Positions 6,634 to 13,238 of a stretch of 15,150 bases of DNA are shown here, in pieces. The DNA comes from Victivallales bacterium (GTDB lineage Bacteria > Verrucomicrobiota > Lentisphaeria > Oligosphaerales > Oligosphaeraceae). Each line of letters opens with the position of its first letter. Positions within the stretch are counted from its first letter, which is position 1. Below the pieces are notes generated by a model. It saw only the letters and a program-made list of their open reading frames with translations, did no database searches and was not told the origin of the DNA. The stretch is taken from the NCBI GenBank assembly GCA_017538465.1, contig JAFYIW010000043.1, positions 1 to 15,150 of the forward strand, written 5' to 3'. The position numbers and the translations under genes were made by a program.

Positions 6634-9600
6634 TATCGGCGGATTAGCAGAAGCCGGGCGACACCCTCGGCGAATTCGACCTGCGCGCAGTTCTGCTCGT
6701 CGAGGGGGAACTCCTCGCCGGAGAGCGGATCGCGCAGGGCGGTCGGAGGACAGACGGTCTTCGGGAGTTGGATGGTGCGCACGCCAGGGGCGTCCACACT
6801 GATGCCAATCATCCCCGAAGCGGCCCATGTCTGGTCAGGGGTTGTCACATACCGATGGATTTTCGCGCGTTTCACCAATGCCTCCAGGAACTCGCGAGGC
6901 AGTTTTGGCACCGCCGCATAGACGCTGGTCCATTGGTCATATTCACGCACCGCCAAGGCCCCGCCGCCATCTGGATAATGCCCTAAGATTATGACATCAG
7001 GCTCGGCTAGGACGTATGGGCACGGCGTATAGCGACGGGAGCCATCGGTGGCCATCACCTTGCCGCGCAGGGCCTCTGGAAGATATTTTCCGTCAGGGGC
7101 ATCCAGCGTCATCTGGGCAATGACACTTTCCGGCCTGAGGGCCAGCGGAAGACCGGTGAACTCCGTCATGGCGGCGGATGGTTCAGCAGAGTCCGCAATG
7201 GCGGGACCGTAGAGGAAGAGCAATACCCGACCATCATTTTTGAAACGCTCAATGGCGGCCTTCTGGCGGACATCCGGCGCGAAGGAGCATGGGAAGACGA
7301 GCAGTCGGATGCGCTCGGGGATGCGCTCCAGGTCGCTGGCCAAGTAGTATTCGACAGTGGTGCCCAGCCGATTCAGGTCGGGCATGATGCCACGAAGCAG
7401 GTCGTAGGCATTGTAGTCGTTGGGGCAGACCAGCCCGAGGCTTTTTTCGTCAATCACCACGGCGATTTCGGCGACGGAATCGCAAAGTCCCGCAGCTGAC
7501 GGCACGGTCTCCTGGAAGAGCTTCACCAGTCGGGCGATTTCAGCCATCATCGCCGGGTTGGTGTAGGGGATGCACCCCACGTCGAACCACCATTGCGCCT
7601 GGCCAGTGCACAGCGAGCGGATCGCCTCCTTGTCCTGCTGGAGGATATCGCCCTCTTCGGTATCAGGCCGTCCATAGCCAGCGTTTTCAGGAGTCGCGAA
7701 GGTGCGCACGTCCATCTCGACGAACCAGAACTTGTCGTGCAACCGCAGGCTGGCATCCGCCCCCATTGGCAGGACGGTGCCCTTTCCGCCGACCTGTCGG
7801 AAAGTGTAGCTGGTCGGACTGCAGAAGAAGTCCAGGTCGGGGGAGTCGATCAGCCGTTCGGCGTCCAGATGGCCGGTGTTGGCGACGGTGCGGCCAGCCA
7901 GCTCCATCGCATAGCCGTAGAAGGAGCCTACCAGCAGCTTTCCCCCGCAGGCTTCCTTGAGGGCATGGGCGAAGGTTTCGACGGCCTCTGCGTCATCTTC
8001 GGAGAGATGCCGTGCATAGTCGGTGATCCAGCGGGCGTTCGGCTGGTCTGGAAGATACAGCTGGCGTTGCTGCATCGGCTCTTTGATTTCGTCGCGGAGA
8101 CTACGTGGAGGGATGGTGGCGGTCTCCAGCGTGACTTCCGGTTGCCCCCAGGCCGCCTGAAGTGCAGCGTCGGTGCCGTATTTGGCATGAAGCCAACGCC
8201 GGAAGGCCTTGAGGGAGGCCTCGGAGTAGTCGGTCCAGGTCTGGTAGTTCTCCCACTGCATCCACTCTTCCCCGGAGCCGCAGCCCAACACGAAGCCCGC
8301 CACGTGACGTGCGTAGGGAGTTTGCTCCAGGTAGGCGATGAAGTTCCGAAGGCGCTCCGCCATCAATTCACGCCACGGCAGGGACGACCAACTGGCTGGT
8401 TGACGGAAGCGGTGATAGAAATACGGAATCGTGTTGTCGGTTTCGTCCTGCTGACAGACCAATTCGCCAGGGTGCTCCTGTGCCCACCAGGAGGGCGTGC
8501 CCATATAGAGGCGAAGAATCACCATCGCGTCAGGCGCGACCTCCAGGACCTCCTGCATTCGCTGCTCGAACTGCGTCCAGTCGAACTCGCCTGGCGTGCG
8601 CTCGGTCATCACGGAAAGGCCGTAGCCGCCCTCGGAGACATTTGTGTCGAAGCCGAAGAGGTCAATGCCTGCCTCGGCAAAGGCACGCACCCCGAGACGG
8701 CCTGGCGTGAAGGTGGCACGCATCAGCCCGCAATGCGGCTGACCGTCAATGAAAATGCGCGGAGGAGCGTCCGGCGAACCCAGACGATGAACTTCCACCT
8801 GCCGGAAACCGCATTTTTCCATGCCTGTCACCGCTATTTCCGCAGGTTCGGATGCGATTTCGCCCAATTGTAACCAAACCCGATAATTGCCTGTCGGAAG
8901 ACATTTGGGAAGCATGACTTCCTGCGGGGGAATCGTCCAATTCTGTCCGTCGCTGTCAAATTTCAACGGAAGTGTCCAATCACGTTGTGTTCCAATGGGG
9001 GCGGAAATCGCGAAGAAGGCACGTTGGTCATGGGGAAGGCGTTGTGGGAAAGCGACATGGAATTCCGGGAGGGCGATGATGGCTCCAGCAAGTCGTGGCG
9101 TATCCGTTTGGGCGAGGAACTCCGCAAAGGCGGGGGCGAGTGCGGTGGGAGTCTCATCCTCCCAGAGACGGATGGAGCGAACCTGGAATGTCGCGGCGGT
9201 TTCGGGAGGAATCTCCGAAAAGACTACGCCGAGTTTATTAATCGGCTGAAAAGGCGGCACCGCCTCGTCATCGGACTTGGCATGCTGATGCCAGCCACCG
9301 TCATAGTCAAAAGTGACTTCATGCCATTCCCCGTCAGGGGGCAAAGGGCGACGCTGACGGCTAGTCCAACTCTCCCAGCTGGAGGCGCCTGGACAACGCT
9401 CCTGGCTCTGGGTGACATTCAAGCGAACCACCGCCGGCACCTCGCTCAAATTCCGAACCTCGATGGTCAGATGCGACCAAAGGGGCGGTTCAGGGCGGAG
9501 ATAGGCAAAGCACTGCCAGCTGTTTTTGCCCTCCGCATGCGGGGCGCATTGCAACGTGACCGCCTCCGCATCCGCATCATAGACGGGCGGCGGGTTCTCG

Positions 9601-9713
9601 TTGTCCAGCTCCCAGCCCCCCGAGGAACGGCCATCATACCATTGCATGGTCTGGGTCGCTGACGCGACAAAAGTGACAACAAAGACGATGAATGCAAGAA
9701 GTTGCTTTTTCAT
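6633..9713 (-). CDS. Secreted large glycoside hydrolase, GH42-like (clan GH-A type), 1026 aa
   Basis: Probable exported polysaccharide- or glycan-degrading enzyme. I start at 9713, not the longer frame at 9779, because MKKQLLAFIVFVVTFVASA is a good signal peptide; no clear Shine-Dalgarno is present. Residues about 25-190 look like a beta-sandwich (WYDGRSSGGWEL; HLTIEVRNLSEVPAVVRLNV). A second beta domain runs to about 300. The (beta/alpha)8 region spans about 320-740, with GIDLFGFDTN, RLYMGTPSWWAQEHP, GFVLGCGSGEEWMQW and FWFVEMD. Candidate acid/base is Glu482 or Glu483 (GEEW), and candidate nucleophile is Glu666 (FVEMD). Residues about 745-900 resemble the GATase-like trimerisation domain of GH42 (VVIDEKSLGL, a YDLLRGI helix, LLVFP). 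A short C-terminal beta domain ends in LLLIRR. Length exceeds usual GH42 (~650-700) because of the N-terminal domains. The exact family and substrate (beta-galactoside or otherwise) are not determinable by eye. Confidence 0.8.
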   Translation of the reverse strand: MKKQLLAFIVFVVTFVASATQTMQWYDGRSSGGWELDNENPPPVYDADAEAVTLQCAPHAEGKNSWQCFAYLRPEPPLWSHLTIEVRNLSEVPAVVRLNVTQSQERCPGASSWESWTSRQRRPLPPDGEWHEVTFDYDGGWHQHAKSDDEAVPPFQPINKLGVVFSEIPPETAATFQVRSIRLWEDETPTALAPAFAEFLAQTDTPRLAGAIIALPEFHVAFPQRLPHDQRAFFAISAPIGTQRDWTLPLKFDSDGQNWTIPPQEVMLPKCLPTGNYRVWLQLGEIASEPAEIAVTGMEKCGFRQVEVHRLGSPDAPPRIFIDGQPHCGLMRATFTPGRLGVRAFAEAGIDLFGFDTNVSEGGYGLSVMTERTPGEFDWTQFEQRMQEVLEVAPDAMVILRLYMGTPSWWAQEHPGELVCQQDETDNTIPYFYHRFRQPASWSSLPWRELMAERLRNFIAYLEQTPYARHVAGFVLGCGSGEEWMQWENYQTWTDYSEASLKAFRRWLHAKYGTDAALQAAWGQPEVTLETATIPPRSLRDEIKEPMQQRQLYLPDQPNARWITDYARHLSEDDAEAVETFAHALKEACGGKLLVGSFYGYAMELAGRTVANTGHLDAERLIDSPDLDFFCSPTSYTFRQVGGKGTVLPMGADASLRLHDKFWFVEMDVRTFATPENAGYGRPDTEEGDILQQDKEAIRSLCTGQAQWWFDVGCIPYTNPAMMAEIARLVKLFQETVPSAAGLCDSVAEIAVVIDEKSLGLVCPNDYNAYDLLRGIMPDLNRLGTTVEYYLASDLERIPERIRLLVFPCSFAPDVRQKAAIERFKNDGRVLLFLYGPAIADSAEPSAAMTEFTGLPLALRPESVIAQMTLDAPDGKYLPEALRGKVMATDGSRRYTPCPYVLAEPDVIILGHYPDGGGALAVREYDQWTSVYAAVPKLPREFLEALVKRAKIHRYVTTPDQTWAASGMIGISVDAPGVRTIQLPKTVCPPTALRDPLSGEEFPLDEQNCAQVEFAEGVARLLLIRR

Positions 9714-9755
9714 TATTTGCGAAGTAAAAAGAGAACACTTAACAAGCTTGCGTTT

Positions 9756-9761
9756 TGTCAA
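9756..9761 (-). promoter_or_regulatory. Perfect -35-like hexamer upstream of the glycosidase gene
   Basis: TTGACA on the minus strand, 43 nt upstream of the glycosidase start. At 16-18 nt spacing the downstream hexamers (such as GTGTTC) match TATAAT poorly. It is the only promoter-like signal in the gap, so it is a weak call and may be chance. Confidence 0.25.
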
Positions 9762-9801
9762 CCATGCCCTGTTGGTCACTCCATCAACAGGCGGAACAGG
9801 T

Positions 9802-9984
9802 GGGGACAGGCACCGACTGACAAGTAACGAAGGTGGGGACAGGCACCGACTGACAAGTAACGAAGGCGGGGACAGGCACCGATTTTCCCGCTAGAAAACC
9901 GGGGACAGGCACCGACTGGGAAGGCGGTGGAATGGTGACGGGTATGATCTAACAGATGGTGACAGGCGGGGACAGGCACCGACT
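9802..9984 (+). repeat. Direct repeat cluster, 17-bp unit GGGGACAGGCACCGACT, 33-bp periodicity
   Basis: Intact or near-intact units start at 9802, 9835, 9868, 9901 and 9968. The first four are spaced exactly 33 bp apart; the fifth is 67 bp from the fourth. The 9802 and 9835 units are followed by the same 16-bp spacer (GACAAGTAACGAAGG plus T or C). The 9868 unit diverges after ...CACCGA. A degenerate unit is visible at 9934, exactly one period on, and a partial GGTGACAGGC abuts the last unit. All are in one orientation. The core is shared with the array at 11138 and resembles sequences near trpA. It fills most of the 311-bp gap between the glycosidase and glycosyltransferase genes. Probably REP-like elements linked to the RAYT gene (inference). 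Confidence 0.9.
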
Positions 9985-10024
9985 AGAAAAGTGGATCCAA
10001 AAGGACTTCAAGATGTTAGAAAAC

Positions 10025-10999
10025 TCAAAAGACCTGATCCCGCAGACAGGCACGCCAGCCGTTGCCGATGGTGAAATATCCTTTGAGCAGCCGTGGCGTT
10101 AGTGCCAGCCATCGGAATGGCCGCCAAAATCTCCGCAACCGCAACCGCAATCGGAAATACTCCCAACTCTGCTCCAAGATTTTGCAAGCTTCCTCTGGCA
10201 CTTCCGGAGTCCGTTGGCAAAATTGATGGAGTGCCTCCAAGTTGGCCATGGTGGCATTCAAATCCGACTGTGACCGGAAGGTCTGTTTCATTCGATGTAG
10301 CCAACTTTCATTCAGGGTCTGAAGAGTCAACTCGCTGGAATTGTTATCGTGGACACGATATAAAGTCAACGGCTCGTCCACGAATTTCATCACTCCCATC
10401 ATTGCGGCGACTTGTGTCAACCAGATGTCATGCCCGACATACGAAACCACTGGCACTTGCTGGAAAAATGGCAGGAAAGAACGTCTCATGCAGATATTGT
10501 GACCATAGATGGCAAAGCGCGGCCACACGATTTTGGCAAAATCAGGCTGCTTCGCAATCTCAGTCACTGTGCCAGGTGGCAAATGCCCATAGAGGTATTT
10601 CCCCGTCGGCCTCAACTGCTCATCCACCACCGTGCTATTGCATCCAACCACCTGCATGAAAGGGAATTCCTCCATCAATCCCGCCAAACGACGAATTTTA
10701 GACGGCAACCAGACATCGTCCTGGTCGCTGAAGAAAATCAAATCCCCTGAAGCCTGCTCCGCCAAGTTGAGGAAATTTCCTAAAATACCACGACGGGGCC
10801 TGTTCCGCTGATAATGTACTTCTACTTGTGGAGATAACTTTGGAAGGATTTCCTTCACCGCCGTCTCGGTGGCATCGTCATCGGAATCATCGCCAATCCA
10901 GATTTCATCGGGAAGTCTTTCCTGTGCGACCAGACTTTCCAACTGTGCGGCGATGTATTTTTCACCGTGATAGGCGGCTATGACAACGGAAATTCTCAT
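10025..10999 (-). CDS. Family 2 glycosyltransferase, 324 aa
   Basis: Cytoplasmic, membrane-associated GT-A glycosyltransferase that adds sugars to cell-surface polysaccharide or O-antigen-like glycans. The N-terminus MRISVVIAAYHGEKYIAAQL is the standard GT2 start. Asp-rich GDDSDDD (36-42) gives the nucleotide-sugar site. SDQDDVWLPSK (91-101) holds the metal-binding DxD-type motif. A catalytic-base type segment GHDIWL (189-194) follows, as in rhamnosyltransferase-like GT2 proteins. The C-terminus is basic and Trp/Arg-rich (RLRLRLRRFWRPFRWLAL), suggesting membrane attachment. The coding sequence is visibly richer in A/T than the efflux and glycosidase genes. It stands alone between two clusters of the same G-rich repeat, which suggests acquisition or rearrangement. 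No strong Shine-Dalgarno or terminator is seen. The stop is TGA. Confidence 0.9.
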   Translation of the reverse strand: MRISVVIAAYHGEKYIAAQLESLVAQERLPDEIWIGDDSDDDATETAVKEILPKLSPQVEVHYQRNRPRRGILGNFLNLAEQASGDLIFFSDQDDVWLPSKIRRLAGLMEEFPFMQVVGCNSTVVDEQLRPTGKYLYGHLPPGTVTEIAKQPDFAKIVWPRFAIYGHNICMRRSFLPFFQQVPVVSYVGHDIWLTQVAAMMGVMKFVDEPLTLYRVHDNNSSELTLQTLNESWLHRMKQTFRSQSDLNATMANLEALHQFCQRTPEVPEEACKILEQSWEYFRLRLRLRRFWRPFRWLALTPRLLKGYFTIGNGWRACLRDQVF

Positions 11000-11137
11000 G
11001 AGGTGGCAGACGCCATTTATAACGCTAATCTTCTACGGCTCAAACGGCATGAATGGCAAGACAACCAGAATGTAATGCGAGAAACTCCAATTGCAAACCA
11101 GAATGCCGTTCCCAATGCCGTGGCACATCGGCGCATC
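11000..11137. other. Gap upstream of the glycosyltransferase, nothing recognised
   Basis: This stretch separates the glycosyltransferase start from the 24-bp array. It has no convincing gene on either strand: the open frames that cross it run into the array and lack ribosome-binding sites. TTATAA lies 17 nt upstream of the glycosyltransferase ATG on the minus strand, without a -35 partner. Confidence 0.5.
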
Positions 11138-11254
11138 GGGGACAGGCACGAGGCAGAAGGCGGGGACAGGCACGAGGCAGAAGGCGGGGACAGGCACGAG
11201 GCAGAAGGCGGGGACAGGCACGAGGCAGAAGGCGGGGACAGGCACGAGGCAGAA
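11138..11254 (+). repeat. Tandem array, 24-bp unit x 5, core GGGGACAGGCACGAGGCAGA
   Basis: Five head-to-tail copies start at 11138, 11162, 11186, 11210 and 11234; the last is 21 bp. Each unit is GGGGACAGGCACGAGGCAGA plus AGGC, with no differences between copies that I can see. The first 13 bases, GGGGACAGGCACG, are the core of the 33-bp-period cluster apart from the final base. Because 24 is a multiple of 3, every frame encodes an 8-residue repeat, which creates spurious open frames on both strands. The perfect identity suggests recent expansion. It lies 208 bp upstream of the RAYT start. Confidence 0.95.
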
Positions 11255-11380
11255 ACGCCATGATATAGAATATAATTCAGGCTTAATTATCAAAACGATT
11301 GTGTTTTTATAGGAAATCATATTGAATCGCATTTTTCAAGATTCTACGCAGAATCAGGTTGTTTTAGCGAAATTTTATCA

Positions 11381-11401
11381 TACGAATATTATAGTTTCGT
11401 A
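11381..11401 (+). promoter_or_regulatory. Inverted repeat around a -10-like hexamer upstream of RAYT
   Basis: TACGAA (11381-11386) and TTCGTA (11396-11401) form a perfect 6-bp inverted repeat with a 9-nt centre. TATTAT (11387-11392), a 5/6 match to a -10 box, abuts the left arm. A weak TTTAGC lies 18 nt upstream. It could be an operator over the RAYT promoter or chance in A/T-rich DNA. Confidence 0.3.
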
Positions 11402-11451
11402 AATGCCGTGTTGAAGCCCGTGCCCATCAAGTTGGCCACCACCGTCATCCC

Positions 11452-11457
11452 AGGAGG
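11452..11457 (+). promoter_or_regulatory. Strong Shine-Dalgarno of the RAYT gene
   Basis: A perfect AGGAGG, 5 nt before the ATG at 11463. It fixes the start and is stronger than any other ribosome-binding site in the window. Confidence 0.85.
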
Positions 11458-11462
11458 AGATC

Positions 11463-12248
11463 ATGTCCCGCCGTCCCCGCAATCTTCAGAGCGACAGTTA
11501 TGTGCACATCACCCAGCAGTGCGAGTTCCAGGAGTTTCTGTTCAGCAAGCCCGAAACCCGCGAGCATTATCTCTCGTTGCTCAGGGAGGTCATCGCCAAG
11601 TTCGAACTTCTGGTGTTGGGCTACTGCGTCATGATGAACCACATTCATCTGCTGGTCAAGGTGGGTTCCGACGCCACGATGGTCAGCAAGGCGATGCACT
11701 CGCTGGCTGGTCGCATGGCGCGACACTACAATGCCCAAGTCGGACGGCGCGGGCATTTCTGGCGGGAACGCTTCCACTCGACGCACATCTGCTCTGGGCG
11801 GCATTTCAGAAATGTCATCTCCTACATTGATGCGAATCCGCTCAATCACAAGTGCGGGGACGACCCAATCCACTGGAAATACTGCTCCTATCATGAACTC
11901 CAGACGGGATGCCAGGACATCTCCATCGTGGACCGCGCGGCGCTCGTGAAGGCTCTTAGGATGCAGACCGTCCGCGAGTTCCTTGCATGGCAGCGGGGTC
12001 TCATGGAACGCCAGGCTGGACGGGCACCGATCATCGCCGCACATGCCAGCCTGGACTATTCCGGACACTACGCCATCGGCACGGATGCGGAACTGCGTCT
12101 GCTGCAAAGACGCCTGAAGAAACGTGGAATATACACTTATGCGCAATATCTTGGGCTAGATTGCGAAGGCGATCCGTTGTGGGCACTCGACATTTGTGGA
12201 CAAGCCTATGCGACCAGTTGGGGAAAACGCCATAACGGTGTCAAATGA
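11463..12248 (+). CDS. REP-associated tyrosine transposase (RAYT, Y1/TnpA_REP family), 261 aa
   Basis: Single-domain HUH nuclease that cuts and rejoins single-stranded DNA at REP-like hairpins. The N-terminus SYVHITQQCEFQEFLF (residues 12-27) is the first strand of the Y1 fold. The HUH pair is His60 and His62 in GYCVMMNHIHLLVKV. RGHFWRERFHSTHI (96-109) is a conserved RAYT block. The probable nucleophile is Tyr121 in VISYIDANPL. All catalytic residues are intact. Beyond about residue 145 there is a C-terminal extension, mostly predicted helix and basic near LQRRLKKRG, which is longer than minimal RAYTs (about 150-180 residues) and probably helps DNA binding. It lacks IS200/IS605-style partner genes. 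Two clusters of a G-rich repeat lie upstream, and related sequences lie downstream near trpA; these are its likely substrates (inference). The stop is TGA. Confidence 0.93.
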   Translation: MSRRPRNLQSDSYVHITQQCEFQEFLFSKPETREHYLSLLREVIAKFELLVLGYCVMMNHIHLLVKVGSDATMVSKAMHSLAGRMARHYNAQVGRRGHFWRERFHSTHICSGRHFRNVISYIDANPLNHKCGDDPIHWKYCSYHELQTGCQDISIVDRAALVKALRMQTVREFLAWQRGLMERQAGRAPIIAAHASLDYSGHYAIGTDAELRLLQRRLKKRGIYTYAQYLGLDCEGDPLWALDICGQAYATSWGKRHNGVK

Positions 12249-12303
12249 ATACAATCCCAAAATCTAGGTAAAGGCCTGAATTTGTTGATACGGCAGGGAA
12301 CAA

Positions 12304-12834
12304 ATGAATACCCCAGGCGGTGAAATCCCAGAAGAGGACATCGAGGCTCTTGAATTCAAACTCAACTGGTATTTGCGATATGGGAATTTACCGACCACAT
12401 TACATCGCGAAAAAAGTCAGGCGAGGGAAGACTATGGGGCGCAATACGAGAGATATGTTGGATATCTCTTTGAGAGTCAAGGATATCAGGTGACCTATCA
12501 TGGCTTGCGCAGTGGCCGGGAAGACGGAGGCGTTGACTTAATCGCCAAAGCACCTCGGAAAATCTGGCTTATTCAATGTAAGAGGTGGCGTATAGCGGTA
12601 TCAAAAGATGTTATTGCACGGCTACATGGTGCTACCGAACGCTTTCTTTGGGAGGAACGTCAAGGCAAACCCAAGAAAATGCGCACAAGCATTAATGGTG
12701 TTCTGGCGACAAGTGGCTCTATCACATCGGACGCTAAAGAATTAGCAAAACATTGGAACATTTTGCTAATGGAAAACTTACGATATCAACCATACCCTGC
12801 TATAAAGGCAACACGAATTTGTTCCAGAGGGTGA
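12304..12834 (+). CDS. Mrr-like PD-(D/E)XK restriction endonuclease, 176 aa, apparently cut short
   Basis: Stand-alone nuclease of the Mrr_cat type, likely to cleave DNA, possibly modified or foreign. The core is YGAQYERYVGYLFESQGYQV (44-63), GREDGGVDLIA (71-81) and IWLIQCKRW (87-95). Asp78 and Gln91-x-Lys93 are the canonical catalytic residues, and Glu49 is the N-terminal helix acidic residue. NGVLATSGSITSDAKELAKHWNI, split at about 141, is the next beta-alpha unit. The frame then stops at ...YPAIKATRICSRG. As I recall them, relatives continue after YP-x-IK with an LPFD-QQYD block and a C-terminal helix. Here the same frame carries that block after the stop (see next feature). The catalytic core is complete, so the shortened protein could still be active. 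No methyltransferase or specificity gene is nearby. It is A/T-richer than its neighbours, 55 nt after RAYT, with GGGAA before the ATG. Confidence 0.8.
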   Translation: MNTPGGEIPEEDIEALEFKLNWYLRYGNLPTTLHREKSQAREDYGAQYERYVGYLFESQGYQVTYHGLRSGREDGGVDLIAKAPRKIWLIQCKRWRIAVSKDVIARLHGATERFLWEERQGKPKKMRTSINGVLATSGSITSDAKELAKHWNILLMENLRYQPYPAIKATRICSRG

Positions 12835-13020
12835 TATTTCTTACTTCCATTTGACAATTAGTACGATCATATTACTATGCAACTTCGTCGTGGCGATTGC
12901 TTTTTCCTATCCATCCGAGAAGCCCTTGCGAATGGTTTTTATTATCGGCCATACCATCGACGAATAGTCGAAGAACTCTATCGGCAACGTTGTAATTCTC
13001 CAGATCGAAAAGCGGAATAA
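12835..13020 (+). pseudogene. In-frame C-terminal remnant of the Mrr-like endonuclease, after TGA and through TAG
   Basis: Continuing in the frame of the endonuclease after TGA (12832-12834), the translation gives YFLLPFDN, then TAG (12859-12861), then YDHITMQLRRGDCFFLSIRE, ALANGFYYRPYHRR and on to a TAA at 13018-13020. YFLLPFDN-stop-YD aligns with the family block I recall as IYHLPFDQQYD, and the following GDC...REALANGF matches its GE...EAE..GFRR-type C-terminus. No frameshift is needed. The full frame would be 239 codons including both internal stops and the final TAA. TGA and TAG both serve as normal stops elsewhere in this window, so genetic-code reassignment is unlikely. Two nonsense mutations, and therefore decay, are the simplest explanation. 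The alignment rests on memory of the family, not a search. Confidence 0.65.
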
Positions 13021-13086
13021 TGGAGAGTGTCAACGAGTTATAGATGATGCCCCATCTTCTGCTGCTGAAACGACGCACAATAGCGG

Positions 13087-13112
13087 CAATAACGGTGACC
13101 AATAACGGTGAC
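13087..13112 (+). repeat. 13-bp tandem duplication CAATAACGGTGAC x 2
   Basis: Two perfect adjacent copies (13087-13099 and 13100-13112). The second runs into GGTGACAGACATCG, a variant of the local GGTGACAGGCA repeat. Confidence 0.85.
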
Positions 13113-13122
13113 AGACATCGTT

Positions 13123-13205
13123 CCACCATTACCTCAGGTAACCTTTGCGAAGATTGCGGACTAGGGCAGCGGCCGGGCCTGGCTGGTGACAGGCATTAAC
13201 AAAGG
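13123..13205 (-). repeat. Duplicated 3' end of trpA (copy A, 83 bp)
   Basis: Matches 13258-13340 at 80 of 83 positions. On the minus strand it encodes the last residues of TrpA (FVNACHQPGPAAALV, then RNLRKGYLR and TAA) with no start codon or upstream coding part, so it is a gene fragment. Of the three differences, two are synonymous and one changes Cys to Tyr relative to the true trpA end. Weaker identity extends left to 13106, pairing with 13221. Confidence 0.9.
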
Positions 13206-13238
13206 AAGGCGGGGAATCAGCGGTGACAGGCATCGTTC

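Larger units (their letters stand above)
11255..11462. other. A/T-rich leader region upstream of the RAYT gene
   Basis: A non-coding A/T-rich stretch that presumably carries the RAYT promoter. It contains a 6-bp hairpin GATTCT-ACGC-AGAATC (11340-11355) and a second inverted repeat around a TATTAT hexamer, listed separately. The last 60 bases are G/C-rich and end in AGGAGG. Confidence 0.5.

Noticed and set aside
9714..9779. Upstream start of the glycosidase at 9779
   Set aside because: The longer frame adds 22 residues before a good signal peptide, which would bury it. The ATG at 9713 is preferred.
9802..9984. CRISPR array
   Set aside because: The 33-bp period is repeat plus identical spacer, spacers are only about 16 bp, and the other array has 7-11 bp between cores. 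There are no variable spacers and no cas genes.
11033..11332. Peptide repeats such as FCLVPVPA or GDRHEAEG encoded across the 24-bp array
   Set aside because: A 24-bp unit is in phase in every frame, so repeat peptides appear automatically. No ribosome-binding site or conserved flank supports translation.
12832..12861. Genetic-code reassignment or selenocysteine/pyrrolysine at the internal stops
   Set aside because: TGA ends at least five other genes here and TAG at least four. The two internal stops differ from each other, and no recoding structure was identified.
12875..13129. Minus-strand 84-codon frame downstream of the endonuclease
   Set aside because: It is antisense to the in-frame tail of the endonuclease, which matches a known C-terminal pattern. 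It has no Shine-Dalgarno and its start falls in the repeat-rich junction.
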